The notes: generated from the sequence alone by a model not told the origin. A stretch of 64,000 nt of DNA from Isoptericola chiayiensis (GCF_013149805.1 NZ_JABEZT010000006.1:62001-126000); one strand, 5' to 3'; shown: positions 1 through 9,475, numbered from the stretch's first letter. Numbers and translations: made by a program.

Positions 1-442
1 CGCGCGACACCGTCGAGCCGACCGGCGCCGAGGGGAGCACGGGCTCGAGCGTGGACCGCAGCGCGCCGTGGTCGACCACCACGACCGGTCGCCCGCCCAC
101 GGGGCCGGCGAAGGTGATCGTGCCCGACGCGGGCGCTGCGACGACGGCGCCGGCCGCGACGGCCAGGTCGACCCCGCGGTGGCCGGGCAGCCACCGTCGT
201 GCGGGTGGGTCGAAGGGCGCGACGAGGGCGCCCGGGACCGGTGCCGCCCATCCGGGACGGGGGGTCGACGTCGGGTCGGTCGCGCCGTCGACAGTGACGC
301 CGACGTCGGTGCCGGCGGCCAGGACCGTGGTCGGCGGGGACAAGGTCAGCAGCGCGAGGACGGCGGCCGCCACGACCGCCCGCGACCGGTGACGGGTACG
401 ACGGGCGCGACGGGCTGGTCCAGGGGTCCGTACGGTGTCCAT
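1..442 (-). CDS. M23-family metallopeptidase, partial (C-terminus outside window)
   Basis: The reverse-strand frame opens at ATG 442 and stays open to the window edge, so 147 residues are visible. An Arg-rich N-terminus (residues 9-21) is followed by a hydrophobic stretch (about 22-43) that looks like a signal peptide or anchor, so the protein is probably exported. The peptidase core begins near residue 68. GHRGVD (87-92) supplies the first zinc-ligand His and Asp of the LytM/M23 fold, and the VVVDHG strand follows at 121-126. The second HxH-type ligand would lie beyond the window, so activity cannot be judged. M23 enzymes cut peptidoglycan cross-bridges or act as regulatory LytM domains. The gene is divergent from rpsB, an arrangement also known from other actinobacteria. 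Confidence 0.8.
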   Translation of the reverse strand, partial: MDTVRTPGPARRARRTRHRSRAVVAAAVLALLTLSPPTTVLAAGTDVGVTVDGATDPTSTPRPGWAAPVPGALVAPFDPPARRWLPGHRGVDLAVAAGAVVAAPASGTITFAGPVGGRPVVVVDHGALRSTLEPVLPSAPVGSTVSR

Positions 443-809
443 GGAGCCACGCTGGCGTCCGCACCGCGTGCGCGACAGCCGGACGACGGCGGCTGTGGAC
501 GCCGCCGCCGGGCGCCCGGCTGGGGGTGCGGGACGCCACTGCGGCGGCGGTGCCGCGGTGCGGCGCGGTCGGGTAGACTCGTCGCTGCGACCAGTGCTGT
601 CCACCTCCCACACGCCGTGCAGGTTCTGTCCTGCCCGGCGGCGCGGGACGGGCAGGGTCGACATCGCGCGTCATGTCCGGCGCTCGGCGGGTCCCGCCCG
701 TCGTGCCGCTCCGGTGCTGGCAGCGGTCCGTGCGCCACGGCGCGCGGTGCCGGCCCGGATGACGCCAGGGGTGACGGGTCCGATGCCCGGCACCGACAAC
801 CGAAGCACC

Positions 810-837
810 GCGACCGCCCGCCCCGCGCGGCGGTCGC
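810..837 (+). promoter_or_regulatory. rpsB leader hairpin 1
   Basis: The 9-bp arms GCGACCGCC and GGCGGTCGC match perfectly around a 10-nt loop. No U-tract follows, so this is more likely a leader structure than a factor-independent terminator. It lies 53 nt before the rpsB start and 7 nt before a second hairpin. Autoregulatory S2 leaders are known upstream of rpsB in other bacteria; that role here is inference. Confidence 0.5.
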
Positions 838-844
838 CTGATGC

Positions 845-874
845 GCGCGGGACCGGGAGGATCCCGGACCGCGC
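845..874 (+). promoter_or_regulatory. rpsB leader hairpin 2
   Basis: Outer arms GCGCGG/CCGCGC and inner arms CCGGGA/TCCCGG are separated by a small GA/A internal loop and capped by GGA, giving 12 bp in total. The structure ends 3-4 nt before the Shine-Dalgarno-like GAAAGGA (878-884) of rpsB. It could therefore modulate ribosome access to the S2 message. Confidence 0.5.
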
Positions 875-890
875 GGCGAAAGGACCAGTC

Positions 891-1772
891 ATGGCCGTCG
901 TGACCATGCGCCAGCTCCTCGAGAGCGGTGTCCACTTCGGACACCAGACCCGCCGTTGGAACCCGAAGATGAAGCGGTTCATCTTCACGGAGCGCAACGG
1001 CATCTACATCGTCGACCTCCAGCAGTCGCTGTCCTACATCGACCGCGCCTACGAGTTCGTCAGCCAGACCGTCGCCCACGGTGGCACGATCCTGTTCGTC
1101 GGCACCAAGAAGCAGGCCCAGGAGCCCGTCGCCGAGCAGGCCTCGCGCGTCGGCATGCCCTACGTGAACCACCGCTGGCTGGGCGGCATGCTCACCAACT
1201 TCACCACGGTGCACAAGCGTCTCCAGCGCCTCAAGGAGCTCGAGGAGATCGACTTCGACGACGTCGCCGGCTCGGGTCTGACCAAGAAGGAGCTGCTCGT
1301 CCTGCGTCGCGAGAAGGACAAGCTCTCGCGCACCCTGGGCGGCATCCGGGACATGGCCAAGACCCCGTCCGCGGTGTGGATCGTCGACACCAACAAGGAG
1401 CACCTCGCCGTCGACGAGGCCCGCAAGCTCGGGATCCCCGTCGTGGCGATCCTGGACACCAACTGCGACCCGGACCTCGTGGACTACGCGATCCCGGGCA
1501 ACGACGACGCGATCCGGTCCGTCACGCTGCTGACCCGCGTGATCGCCGACGCCGTCGCCGAGGGCCTCATGCAGCGCGCCTCCGGCAAGAAGGGCACCTC
1601 GGCCGAGGCCGAGGCCGAGCCGCTGGCCGAGTGGGAGCGCGAGCTGCTGGCCGGTGCCGAGGGCGAGAAGGTCGAGGCCGACGAGGCCGCGGCCGCCCAG
1701 GCGGCCGACGCCGCGCAGCCGACCGCGCCGGCCGAGGACGCCGCCGAGCAGCCCGCCGAGAAGTCCGAGTGA
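891..1772 (+). CDS. rpsB: 30S ribosomal protein S2
   Basis: The 293-residue protein begins [20 protein letters not shown], the conserved S2 N-terminus, and contains [20 protein letters not shown] and the conserved D-x-N-x-E segment (VDTNKEH). S2 binds the back of the 30S head late in assembly. The frame extends upstream to 435, but ATG 891 matches the family start and has GAAAGGA about 6 nt before it. The C-terminal 50-60 residues are Ala/Glu-rich and low complexity, as in many actinobacterial S2 proteins. rpsB is followed by tsf after a strong hairpin. Identification is near certain. Confidence 0.97.
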   Translation: MAVVTMRQLLESGVHFGHQTRRWNPKMKRFIFTERNGIYIVDLQQSLSYIDRAYEFVSQTVAHGGTILFVGTKKQAQEPVAEQASRVGMPYVNHRWLGGMLTNFTTVHKRLQRLKELEEIDFDDVAGSGLTKKELLVLRREKDKLSRTLGGIRDMAKTPSAVWIVDTNKEHLAVDEARKLGIPVVAILDTNCDPDLVDYAIPGNDDAIRSVTLLTRVIADAVAEGLMQRASGKKGTSAEAEAEPLAEWERELLAGAEGEKVEADEAAAAQAADAAQPTAPAEDAAEQPAEKSE

Positions 1773-1775
1773 TCC

Positions 1776-1807
1776 GGTGGCGGACCGGCCCGCGCCGGTC
1801 CGCCACC
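1776..1807 (+). terminator. rpsB-tsf intercistronic hairpin
   Basis: The 14-bp arms GGTGGCGGACCGGC and GCCGGTCCGCCACC are perfectly complementary around the loop CCGC. The structure begins 4 nt after the rpsB stop and lacks a U-tract. It probably acts as an attenuator or 3'-end stabiliser that sets the S2 to EF-Ts ratio, rather than as a full terminator. Confidence 0.6.
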
Positions 1808-1850
1808 GTCCATCGCACACCGACAGACCAGCACGGAGGACATCACCCCC

Positions 1851-2690
1851 ATGGCGAACTACACCGCCGCTGACATCAAGGCGCTGCGCGAGCGCACCGG
1901 CGCCGGCATGCTCGACGTCAAGAAGGCGCTCGACGAGGCCGAGGGCAACACCGACCAGGCCATCGAGATCATCCGCAAGAAGGGCCTGGCCAAGGCGGCC
2001 AAGCGCGAGGGCAACACGGCCTCCGAGGGTCTCGTCGCGGTGAAGATCGAGGACTCGGCCGCCGGGCAGGTCGCCACCATGGTCGAGCTGAACGCCGAGA
2101 CGGACTTCGTCGTCAAGAACGAGAACTTCCTCGCCCTGGCCGAGTCGGTCCTGGAGTCCGCCGCGGCCGCCGGTGCCACCGACGCCGAGTCGGCGCTGGC
2201 CGCCCCCTCCGGTGAGGCCACGGTCGCCGACACCATCGCGGCCCAGGGCGCCACGATGGGCGAGAAGGTCGTGCTGCGCCGTGTGGTGCGCGTCGAGGGC
2301 CCGAAGGTCACGGCGTACCTGCACAAGACCGCCAAGGACCTGCCGCCGTCGATCGGCGTCCTGGTCGTCACGGACGAGACGGCCGAGCCGGTCGCCAAGG
2401 ACGTGGCCCAGCACGTCGCGGCGCTGGCCCCGCAGTACCTCACGCGCGAGGACGTCCCCGCCGACGTCGTCGACAAGGAGCGCGAGATCGCGCGCGAGCG
2501 TTCCATCGCCGAGGGCAAGCCGGAGGCGGCGCTGCCCAAGATCGTCGAGGGTCGCCTCAACGGCTTCTTCAAGGAGGCCGTCCTGGTGGACCAGCCGCTG
2601 GCGAAGGACACCAAGACGACCGTCGGCAAGCACGTCGCCGCGACCGGTGGCTCGCTCATCGGTTTCGAGCGCTTCCGCGTCGGCAACTGA
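1851..2690 (+). CDS. tsf: Elongation factor Ts
   Basis: The 279-residue protein begins [20 protein letters not shown], the UBA-like N-terminal domain. It then has [12 protein letters not shown] and the TDFV motif ([15 protein letters not shown]) that contacts EF-Tu. EF-Ts catalyses GDP release from EF-Tu during elongation. ATG 1851 has GGAGGA about 11 nt upstream. The length is typical of actinobacterial EF-Ts. The gene lies between rpsB and pyrH, the usual order, with strong hairpins on both sides. Confidence 0.97.
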   Translation: MANYTAADIKALRERTGAGMLDVKKALDEAEGNTDQAIEIIRKKGLAKAAKREGNTASEGLVAVKIEDSAAGQVATMVELNAETDFVVKNENFLALAESVLESAAAAGATDAESALAAPSGEATVADTIAAQGATMGEKVVLRRVVRVEGPKVTAYLHKTAKDLPPSIGVLVVTDETAEPVAKDVAQHVAALAPQYLTREDVPADVVDKEREIARERSIAEGKPEAALPKIVEGRLNGFFKEAVLVDQPLAKDTKTTVGKHVAATGGSLIGFERFRVGN

Positions 2691-2698
2691 CGCTGTTC

Positions 2699-2732
2699 CG
2701 GCCCGGCCACGCCACCCGGCGTGGCCGGGCCG
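2699..2732 (+). terminator. tsf-pyrH hairpin, probable terminator
   Basis: A 15-bp perfect stem (2699-2713 with 2718-2732; core GCCCGGCCACGCC) closes on the loop ACCC, 9 nt after the tsf stop. There is no U-run. It resembles the GC-rich hairpins often found at actinobacterial gene ends. Confidence 0.65.
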
Positions 2733-2865
2733 TCGCGCGTCCGCCCGGGCGACCGTGCCGCGAGCCCGGTGCCCCGAGGGGCGGGCGCCCGCATCCGGTG
2801 CCAGGATGCGCCAGGAGACACCGACCCGGCCGGCACGCCGGGCGCGCACAGAGATGGACGGTGGC

Positions 2866-3690
2866 ATGACGGACGGTGGCAAGACGGATTCCCTCCCGGC
2901 GGACGCGGTCGCGACCGGCGGCGCGGCGGCGCGGCCCGAGCCGGCGCCGGCGGGTGCCGGCCAGCTCCCGGCGAAGGACGCCGGGACCCGGCGGGTGCTG
3001 CTGAAGCTGTCCGGCGAGACGTTCGGCGGCGGCAGCGTGGGTCTCGCGACGGACGTGGTGCGGCGCGTGGCCCAGGAGATCGGCGCGGCGGTGCGGCAGG
3101 GTGTCCAGGTCGCCATCGTGGTCGGCGGCGGCAACTTCTTCCGCGGGGCCGAGCTCTCGCGGGCCGGTCTGGACCGTGCCCGCGCCGACTACATGGGCAT
3201 GCTCGGCACGGTCATGAACTGCCTGGCCCTGCAGGACTTCCTGGAGCAGGACGGGGTCAAGACCCGCGTCCAGACGGCGATCACGATGGGGCAGGTCGCC
3301 GAGCCGTACATCCCGCTGCGCGCGATCCGGCACCTGGAGAAGGGCCGCGTGGTGATCTTCGGCGCCGGTGCGGGCATGCCGTACTTCTCCACGGACACCG
3401 TCTCGGTCCAGCGCGCGCTGGAGACCCACTGCGACGAGGTGCTCATGGGCAAGAACGGCGTGGACGCGGTCTACACCGCCGACCCCCGCAAAGACCCGGA
3501 CGCGCAGCGCCTCGAGCACGTGACCTACACCGACGCGCTGGTGCGCGACCTGAACGTCATGGACGCCACGGCGCTGTCCCTGTGCCGCGACAACGACGTG
3601 CGCATGCGCGTCTTCGGGCTCGAGCGGACCGGTAACGTGACCCGTGCACTGCTCGGCGAAAAGATCGGTACCGCGGTCACCACCCGCTGA
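2866..3690 (+). CDS. pyrH: UMP kinase
   Basis: The product phosphorylates UMP to UDP in pyrimidine nucleotide synthesis and belongs to the amino-acid-kinase fold. Diagnostic segments are [48 protein letters not shown] and [18 protein letters not shown]. The catalytic core starts near residue 40, after a Pro/Ala-rich tail of the kind common in actinobacterial PyrH. Start choice is uncertain: ATG 2866 (MTDGGK, 274 aa) was preferred, and ATG 2854 would add four residues. The frame remains open further upstream but has no family similarity there. frr follows after 54 bp. Confidence 0.95.
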   Translation: MTDGGKTDSLPADAVATGGAAARPEPAPAGAGQLPAKDAGTRRVLLKLSGETFGGGSVGLATDVVRRVAQEIGAAVRQGVQVAIVVGGGNFFRGAELSRAGLDRARADYMGMLGTVMNCLALQDFLEQDGVKTRVQTAITMGQVAEPYIPLRAIRHLEKGRVVIFGAGAGMPYFSTDTVSVQRALETHCDEVLMGKNGVDAVYTADPRKDPDAQRLEHVTYTDALVRDLNVMDATALSLCRDNDVRMRVFGLERTGNVTRALLGEKIGTAVTTR

Positions 3691-3744
3691 GCACGGCCAG
3701 GCCACACCAACCCCCGACACACGTCACGACGCAAGGAGCACCGG

Positions 3745-4302
3745 GTGATCGACGACACCCTCCTCGAGGCCGAGGAGAAGATGGACACGGCGATCGAGGT
3801 CGCCAAGGAGCAGTTCGGCGGGATCCGCACCGGCCGCGCCAACGCCGGCATGTTCTCCTCCCTCGAGGTGGACTACTACGGCGCGCCGACGCCGCTGCAG
3901 CAGCTCGCCTCGTTCAACATCCCGGACGGGCGCACGGTCCTCATCACGCCGTTCGACAAGAGCTCGATGGCGGCCGTGGAGAAGACGCTGCGGGAGTCGG
4001 ACCTCGGGGTGAACCCGTCCAACGACGGCAACCAGATCCGCGTCATCATGCCGACCCTGACCGAGGAGCGGCGGCGCGACTACGTCAAGCTCGCCAAGAC
4101 CAAGGCGGAGGACGCCCGCATCTCCGTGCGCGGCGTGCGCCGCAAGGCCAAGGAGCAGCTCGACAAGCTGGTCAAGGACGGCGAGGTCGGCGAGGACGAG
4201 GGTGCGCGCGCGGAGAAGGAGCTGGAGGCCCTGACCAAGAAGCACGTGGACCTGGTCGACCAGCTGCTCGCCGGCAAGGAGAGCGAGCTGCTCGAGGTCT
4301 GA
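3745..4302 (+). CDS. frr: Ribosome recycling factor
   Basis: The 185-residue protein carries the RRF signature segments GGIRTGRANAGM, YYGAPTPLQQLASF, IRVIMPTLTEERRRDYVKLAK and VRGVRRKAKEQLDKL. Length and domain layout (three-helix bundle plus beta-sandwich insert) are normal. RRF works with EF-G to split post-termination ribosomes. The GTG start at 3745 has AAGGAG 6 nt upstream. The stop TGA overlaps the cdsA ATG by one base (TGATG), which suggests translational coupling. Confidence 0.97.
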   Translation: MIDDTLLEAEEKMDTAIEVAKEQFGGIRTGRANAGMFSSLEVDYYGAPTPLQQLASFNIPDGRTVLITPFDKSSMAAVEKTLRESDLGVNPSNDGNQIRVIMPTLTEERRRDYVKLAKTKAEDARISVRGVRRKAKEQLDKLVKDGEVGEDEGARAEKELEALTKKHVDLVDQLLAGKESELLEV

Positions 4303-5135
4303 TGTCACCCGTCGACGCGCCGCGCAAGCCGTCCCGCGCCGGCCGCAACCTGCCGGCGGCGGTGGCGGTCGGGGTGGGGCTGCTCCTCCTCGTCGCCGCG
4401 TCCCTGTGGTTCCGTCCCGAGCCGTTCGTCGCCCTCGTCGTCGTCGCGCAGACCGCGGCGCTGTGGGAGCTCCGGGCGGCGTTCGCCCGCCGGGACATCC
4501 AGGTCCCGTTCACGCCGCTGGCCGTCGGCGGCGTCGGCATGGCCGTGTCCGCCTACCTGGCGGGTCCCGAGGCGCTGCTGGTGGCCTACGTGCTGACCGT
4601 CGGCGCCGTCGTCGTGTGGCGCGTCCTGGACGGGTCGGGGCCGCGGGCGCTGCGCGACGCCGCGGCCGCGGTCTTCGCGGCGACGTACCTGCCGTTCCTG
4701 GCGGGTTTCGTCCTGCTGATCCTGGACCAGCCCGACGGCGAGTGGCGGGTCGTGCTCTTCATCCTGCTCGGCGTCGCCAACGACGTCGGGGGCTACGTCG
4801 CGGGCGTGGTGTTCGGGCGGCACCCGTTGGCCCGGTCGATCAGCCCCAAGAAGAGCTGGGAGGGGCTGGCGGGCTCGGTGCTGCTGGCGGTGGCCGTCGG
4901 CGTGTCCGGTGCCGTGTGGGTGCTCGACGTGTCCTGGGCGTGGGGGGTGGCGCTCGGCTGCCTGGTCGCCCTGACCGCGACGGCCGGCGACCTGGCCGAG
5001 TCGCTCATCAAGCGCGACCTGGAGCTCAAGGACATGGGCTCGCTCCTGCCGGGGCACGGCGGTGTCCTGGACCGCCTCGACTCCCTGCTGATCACCGTCC
5101 CGTTCGTCTACCTCGTGCTGGCCGCGACCGTCTGA
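4302..5135 (+). CDS. cdsA: Phosphatidate cytidylyltransferase (CDP-diacylglycerol synthase)
   Basis: The enzyme makes CDP-diacylglycerol from CTP and phosphatidate, the branch point for phosphatidylglycerol, cardiolipin and phosphatidylinositol. The 277-residue protein has about seven to eight hydrophobic membrane segments. Its C-terminus carries the family signature [20 protein letters not shown] followed by GVLDRLDS. Upstream, [17 protein letters not shown] matches the second conserved block. ATG 4302 overlaps the frr stop. The product feeds pgsA (44.6 kb) in the same window. Confidence 0.95.
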   Translation: MSPVDAPRKPSRAGRNLPAAVAVGVGLLLLVAASLWFRPEPFVALVVVAQTAALWELRAAFARRDIQVPFTPLAVGGVGMAVSAYLAGPEALLVAYVLTVGAVVVWRVLDGSGPRALRDAAAAVFAATYLPFLAGFVLLILDQPDGEWRVVLFILLGVANDVGGYVAGVVFGRHPLARSISPKKSWEGLAGSVLLAVAVGVSGAVWVLDVSWAWGVALGCLVALTATAGDLAESLIKRDLELKDMGSLLPGHGGVLDRLDSLLITVPFVYLVLAATV

Positions 5136-5151
5136 CCTGAAGGAACCTGAC

Positions 5152-6333
5152 ATGGCAACGACACCCGCCGCCGGATCGGCCGAGCTCGGCATCCCCGCCG
5201 TCCGGCCCTCGGACGAGACCACGCCGATCCCGCTGCAGATGGCCCCGCGGCGTCGGGGGAAGCCGCCGCGGCACTTCGCGGACCTGACCGCCGAGCAGCG
5301 GGCCGCCTCCGTGGCCGAGCTGGGGGAGAAGCCGTTCCGTGCCAAGCAGCTCGCGGCGCACTACTTCACGCACTTCACCTCGGACCCGGCGGAGATGACC
5401 GACCTGCCGAAGGCGACGCGGGACGAGCTGGCGACGACGATGTTCCCGCCGCTCATCCGGCCCACGCGGCGCATGGAGGCCGACGGCGGCACCACCGTCA
5501 AGACCCTGTGGCACCTGTTCGACGACGCCAAGGTCGAGTCGGTGCTGATGCGCTACCCGCACCGCACCACCCTGTGCGTGTCGTCGCAGGCCGGCTGCGG
5601 CATGGCCTGCCCGTTCTGCGCCACCGGTCAGCTCGGGCTGACGCGGAACCTGTCCACGGCGGAGATCCTCGAGCAGGTGCGGGCCGCTTTCCGGGCGCTG
5701 GACCGCGGCGAGATCCCGGGCGGCCCGGCGCGCCTCAACAACCTGGTGTTCATGGGGATGGGGGAGCCGCTGGCCAACCCGCGCGCGGTCATCGAGACGG
5801 TCAAGGCGCTCGTCGCGCCGCAGCCCGAGGGTTTCGGGATGTCGGCACGCAACATCACGGTCTCGACGGTCGGCCTGGTGCCGGCGATGCGCAAGCTCGC
5901 CGACCTGGGCATCCCGGTCACCCTGGCGCTGTCGTTGCACGCGCCCGACGACGACCTGCGCAGCGAGCTCGTGCCGATCAACACCCGGTTCAGCGTGGAC
6001 GAGGCGATCGACGCCGCCCGGCACTACTACGAGGTCACCGGCCGACGCGTGTCGATCGAGTACGCCCTCATCAAGGACATGAACGACCAGGGCTGGCGAG
6101 CCGACCTGCTGGCCGAGAAGCTCAACGCGCGCGGCAGGGGGTGGGTGCACATCAACCCGATCCCGCTGAACCCGACGCCCGGCTCCATCTGGACCGCGTC
6201 CGAGCGTTCCGTGGAGGAGGAGTTCGTGGCACGATTGCGCGGGCACGGCATCCCCACCACCATCCGTGACACCCGCGGGAGCGACATCGACGGCGCCTGC
6301 GGGCAGCTGGCCGCCGAGGAGGACGACGAGTGA
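5152..6333 (+). CDS. rlmN: 23S rRNA (adenine2503-C2)-methyltransferase RlmN
   Basis: This is a radical-SAM methyltransferase acting on A2503 of 23S rRNA; family members can also methylate A37 of some tRNAs. The CxxxCxxC cluster motif is at Cys149, Cys153 and Cys156 ([10 protein letters not shown]). The second catalytic cysteine of the dual-Cys mechanism is Cys383 near the C-terminus (IDGACG). [10 protein letters not shown] and the SLHAPDD segment match the SAM-binding strands. The length of 393 aa is normal. The 3' end overlaps the next gene by 4 bp (GTGA). Confidence 0.95.
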   Translation: MATTPAAGSAELGIPAVRPSDETTPIPLQMAPRRRGKPPRHFADLTAEQRAASVAELGEKPFRAKQLAAHYFTHFTSDPAEMTDLPKATRDELATTMFPPLIRPTRRMEADGGTTVKTLWHLFDDAKVESVLMRYPHRTTLCVSSQAGCGMACPFCATGQLGLTRNLSTAEILEQVRAAFRALDRGEIPGGPARLNNLVFMGMGEPLANPRAVIETVKALVAPQPEGFGMSARNITVSTVGLVPAMRKLADLGIPVTLALSLHAPDDDLRSELVPINTRFSVDEAIDAARHYYEVTGRRVSIEYALIKDMNDQGWRADLLAEKLNARGRGWVHINPIPLNPTPGSIWTASERSVEEEFVARLRGHGIPTTIRDTRGSDIDGACGQLAAEEDDE

Positions 6334-6884
6334 GCAGCACGCTCTTTTCAACCGTGTCGAAGACGCGTCAGGGGTACGACCCCGACGAGGTCGACGACTT
6401 CTTCGACCACGCCCGGCAGGCGTACGAGGGTCGCACGCCCGAGCCGATGACCAACGCGGACATCGCCGGGTCCACGTTCGAGCTGATCCGCGGCGGGTAC
6501 AACACCCACGAGGTGGACGCCGCGCTGGACCGGCTCGAGGGCGCCTTCATCGCCCGGCAGCGGGCCGAGTTCGTCAACTCCCACGGCCAGGAGGCGTGGA
6601 TGGCCGCGCTGGCCGAGCGGGCGCGCACCCTCTACGGCCGCCTCGGCCGCCCGGACGGGTCGAAGTTCGCGCCGGCGGACCGCGGGCAGCAGGGCTACGA
6701 CATGGACGACGTCGACGCGATCTGCGACCGCCTGGTCGGCTACTTCGACCGGCAGGAGCCGCTGACCGCCGCCGAGCTGCGCTCGGCCACGTTCGGACGC
6801 GCCAAGGGCGCGAACGCCTACGCCGAGGAGCCCGTGGACAAGTTCCTGGCACGGGCCATCGAGGTGCTGCTCGGCGTCGAGTGA
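6330..6884 (+). CDS. DivIVA-domain repeat protein
   Basis: The 184-residue protein has two related blocks. The first ([21 protein letters not shown], about residues 8-28, then [13 protein letters not shown] near 58-70) and the second ([16 protein letters not shown] near 116-131, then [18 protein letters not shown] near the end) match the short DivIVA motif GYDxxEVDxFL. It lacks the long coiled coil of polar DivIVA/Wag31, so it is probably an accessory or peripheral protein whose role I cannot assign. The GTG start overlaps the rlmN stop and the stop overlaps the dxr ATG, so it is translationally coupled in the operon. Confidence 0.8.
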   Translation: MSSTLFSTVSKTRQGYDPDEVDDFFDHARQAYEGRTPEPMTNADIAGSTFELIRGGYNTHEVDAALDRLEGAFIARQRAEFVNSHGQEAWMAALAERARTLYGRLGRPDGSKFAPADRGQQGYDMDDVDAICDRLVGYFDRQEPLTAAELRSATFGRAKGANAYAEEPVDKFLARAIEVLLGVE

Positions 6885-8077
6885 TGAGCACCCGCACCGT
6901 CACCCTGCTGGGGTCCACCGGCTCGATCGGCACCCAGGCGATCGACGTCGTGACGGCCCACCCCGGTCGTTACGTCGTCGAGGGGATCAGCGCCGGGGGG
7001 TCCGACGTCGGTCTGCTCGCCGAGCAGGCGGCGCGCCTCGGTGTGCGGACGATCGCCGTGGCGGACGCCGCGCGAGCGGACGACCTGCGCGACGCGCTGG
7101 TCGCCCGCCTCGGCGGGCCGCAGGCCCGTCGGACCGAGGTCCTGGTCGGTCCCGGTGCCGCGGCGGACCTCGCCGGCCGGGGCTCCGACGTCGTGCTCAA
7201 CGGCATCACGGGCTCCGTCGGGCTCCGCCCCACCCTGGCGGCACTGCGCGCCGGTTCGACGCTGGCGCTGGCGAACAAGGAGTCGCTGGTCGTCGGCGGG
7301 GCCCTGGTCAAGGCGCTCGCGCACCCGGACCAGATCGTGCCCGTGGACTCCGAGCACTCCGCGATCGCGCAGGCGTTGCGCGGCGGGGCGCACGCCCCGG
7401 ACCGCAGCGAGGTGCGTCGGCTGATCCTCACCGCGTCCGGCGGGCCGTTCCGCGGCCGGGCCCGCGACGAGATCGCGACGGTCACCGCCGAGCAGGCGCT
7501 GCAGCACCCCACGTGGGCGATGGGGCCGGTCGTGACCGTGAACTCCGCGTCGCTGATGAACAAGGGTCTCGAGCTCATCGAGGCGCACCTGCTGTTCGAC
7601 GTGCCCACCGACGACATCACGGTGGTGGTGCACCCGCAGTCGGTGGTGCACTCGATGGTGGAGTTCTGCGACGGGTCGACGATCGCGCAGGCCTCCCCGC
7701 CGGACATGCGCCTGCCGATCGCGCTGGGCCTGTCGTGGCCGGACCGGCTCGACGTGGTCTCCCCGCCGTGCGACTGGACGCGGGCGACGAGCTGGACGTT
7801 CGAGCCCCTCGACGCGGCGACCTTCCCCGCCGTCGACCTGGCGCGGTCCGCGGCCGCGGCGTCGGCCACGCACCCCGCGGTGTTCAACGCCGCCAACGAA
7901 CAGGGCGTCGACGCCTTCCTGGCGGGTCGGATCGGGTTCCTCGACATCGTCGACACCGTCGAGCGGGTGCTGGGCGAGCACGACGGCGTGGCCGCCGCCG
8001 ACGCGACGCTCGAGGCGGTCGAGGGCGCCGAGACGTGGGCGCGGTCCCGGGCGGACGAGCTCCTGGCCCGGCGCTGA
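6884..8077 (+). CDS. dxr: 1-deoxy-D-xylulose 5-phosphate reductoisomerase
   Basis: Second step of the MEP isoprenoid pathway: DXP plus NADPH gives MEP. The 397-residue protein starts with the NADPH-binding GSTGSIGTQ and contains ANKESLV, VDSEHSAI (metal and substrate ligands), LTASGGPFRG, HPTWAMG and NSASLMNKGLELIEAH. The frame continues far upstream, but ATG 6884 overlaps the previous stop and gives the family start. ispG, another enzyme of the same pathway, lies two genes downstream, with the protease gene rip1 between them. Confidence 0.97.
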   Translation: MSTRTVTLLGSTGSIGTQAIDVVTAHPGRYVVEGISAGGSDVGLLAEQAARLGVRTIAVADAARADDLRDALVARLGGPQARRTEVLVGPGAAADLAGRGSDVVLNGITGSVGLRPTLAALRAGSTLALANKESLVVGGALVKALAHPDQIVPVDSEHSAIAQALRGGAHAPDRSEVRRLILTASGGPFRGRARDEIATVTAEQALQHPTWAMGPVVTVNSASLMNKGLELIEAHLLFDVPTDDITVVVHPQSVVHSMVEFCDGSTIAQASPPDMRLPIALGLSWPDRLDVVSPPCDWTRATSWTFEPLDAATFPAVDLARSAAAASATHPAVFNAANEQGVDAFLAGRIGFLDIVDTVERVLGEHDGVAAADATLEAVEGAETWARSRADELLARR

Positions 8078-8110
8078 TGCCGTTCCGCACGCGCTCCCAG
8101 GATCGTCGCC

Positions 8111-8116
8111 TACCCT
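8111..8116 (+). promoter_or_regulatory. -10 box of rip1 (leaderless)
   Basis: TACCCT lies 7 nt before the GTG at 8124 and no Shine-Dalgarno sequence is present. Transcription would therefore start at or next to the start codon. Confidence 0.5.
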
Positions 8117-8123
8117 CGGTGTC

Positions 8124-9389
8124 GTGAACATCCTCCCGGTCGTCGTCGGCATCGTGGTCGTGGTGCTCGGCATCCTCGTCTCGATCGCCCTGCACGAGGT
8201 GGGTCACATGGTGCCCGCCAAGAAGTTCGGCGTGCGCGTCAGCGAGTACATGGTCGGTTTCGGGCCCACGCTGTGGTCGCGCAAGCGTGGTGAGACGGAG
8301 TACGGCCTCAAGGCGATCCCGCTGGGCGGCTACGTCCGCCTGGTCGGGATGATGCCGCCGGCGCCCGCGGGGACGCGTCCGGGGAACGGGTTCTTCTCCC
8401 GCGTGATCGCCGACGCGCGGGACGCGAGCGTCAGCGAGATCCGCTCGGGGGAGGAGCGCCGCGCCTTCTACCACCTGTCGACGCCCAAGAAGCTCGTGGT
8501 GATGCTGGGCGGCCCGGTGATGAACCTCGTCATCGCCGTGGTGCTGCTGGCCGTCGTCTTCCTCGGGATCGGGATGCCGACGGCGACGACCACGGTCGAG
8601 GAGGTCGGTGCGGACTCCGCGGCCGCGACGGCGGGCGTGCAGGCGGGCGACGAGGTGGTCGCGTTCGACGGCGCCCCGGTGGAGGACTGGTCCCAGCTCG
8701 TGGGCATGATCAACGACGCCGCCGGCGAGCAGGTGCCGCTGGTCGTGGAGCGCGACGGCCGGCGGGTCGAGCTCACCGTCACCCCGGAACCGGCCGAGCG
8801 ACCGCTGACGGACGACGACGGCTACCCCGTCACCGACGACGCGGGCGAGCCGGTCATGGTCGACGGCGCCCTGCTCGGGGTGACCTCGAGCGTCGAACGC
8901 CAGGCGCTGCCCGTGTCGTCGGTGCCCGAGGCGGTGTGGCTCCAGGTCTCGGGGACCGCCCACGCGATCGTGACGCTGCCGGTGCGCATCTACGACGCCG
9001 CGTACGAGGCCTTCACCGACGCGCCGCGCTCGCAGGACTCGGTGATGTCCGTCGTCGGCGTGGGGCGCGCGGCCGTCGACACGGCCGGGGCCGAGGACTA
9101 CTCGGTGCTCGCCCGCGTCCAGCTCATGCTCATGCTGCTCGCCTCGCTGAACATCGCCCTGTTCATGTTCAACCTGATCCCCGTGCTGCCGCTCGACGGC
9201 GGGCACGTGGTCAACGCGCTCTACGAGGGGGCGCGGCGCAGCGTGGCCCGGGCGCGCGGGCGCACGCTGCCCGGCCCGGCCGACGTGGCCCGCATGATGC
9301 CGGTCGCCTACGTGATGTTCGTCGCGCTGATCGGCGTGGGGGCGGTGCTGATGATCGCGGACGTCGTGGACCCGGTCCGGCTGTTCTGA
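8124..9389 (+). CDS. rip1: Site-2 intramembrane metalloprotease (RseP/Rip1 family)
   Basis: This is a zinc protease that cuts transmembrane segments of anti-sigma factors and other membrane proteins. HEVGH at residues 24-28 inside the first membrane segment gives the two zinc His and catalytic Glu. The third ligand is in NLIPVLPLDGGH in a C-terminal membrane segment. A PDZ domain lies between (roughly residues 155-230, ADSAAATAGVQAGDEVVAFDG), with four predicted membrane helices overall. The position between dxr and ispG matches M. tuberculosis Rip1 (Rv2869c). The start is GTG 8124, probably leaderless. Confidence 0.93.
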   Translation: MNILPVVVGIVVVVLGILVSIALHEVGHMVPAKKFGVRVSEYMVGFGPTLWSRKRGETEYGLKAIPLGGYVRLVGMMPPAPAGTRPGNGFFSRVIADARDASVSEIRSGEERRAFYHLSTPKKLVVMLGGPVMNLVIAVVLLAVVFLGIGMPTATTTVEEVGADSAAATAGVQAGDEVVAFDGAPVEDWSQLVGMINDAAGEQVPLVVERDGRRVELTVTPEPAERPLTDDDGYPVTDDAGEPVMVDGALLGVTSSVERQALPVSSVPEAVWLQVSGTAHAIVTLPVRIYDAAYEAFTDAPRSQDSVMSVVGVGRAAVDTAGAEDYSVLARVQLMLMLLASLNIALFMFNLIPVLPLDGGHVVNALYEGARRSVARARGRTLPGPADVARMMPVAYVMFVALIGVGAVLMIADVVDPVRLF

Positions 9390-9469
9390 GGTGTGAAGAC
9401 CTCGCGCACGATCCGGCCACGATCGGGTGACGATGCGCCGTGGGCTGTGTGGCACCGGCCGGGAGGCGC

Positions 9470-9475
9470 GATACT
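9470..9475 (+). promoter_or_regulatory. -10 box of ispG (leaderless)
   Basis: GATACT is 6 nt upstream of GTG 9482, again without a Shine-Dalgarno sequence. This decides the ispG start in favour of 9482 over the longer open frame from 9440. Confidence 0.5.

Larger units (their letters stand above)
443..890. other. Divergent intergenic region and rpsB leader
   Basis: This 448-bp gap separates the M23 peptidase start from rpsB. I see no convincing gene in it, and the open frames are the usual high-GC artefacts. A candidate -10 (TAGACT, 574-579) sits about 310 bp upstream of rpsB, without a clear -35. It would give a long untranslated leader ending in two strong hairpins (810-837 and 845-874) just before the rpsB ribosome-binding site. 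Confidence 0.5.

Noticed and set aside
68-841. Forward open frames before rpsB
   Set aside because: They overlap the M23 peptidase on the reverse strand and show only biased composition, no start context and no family similarity.
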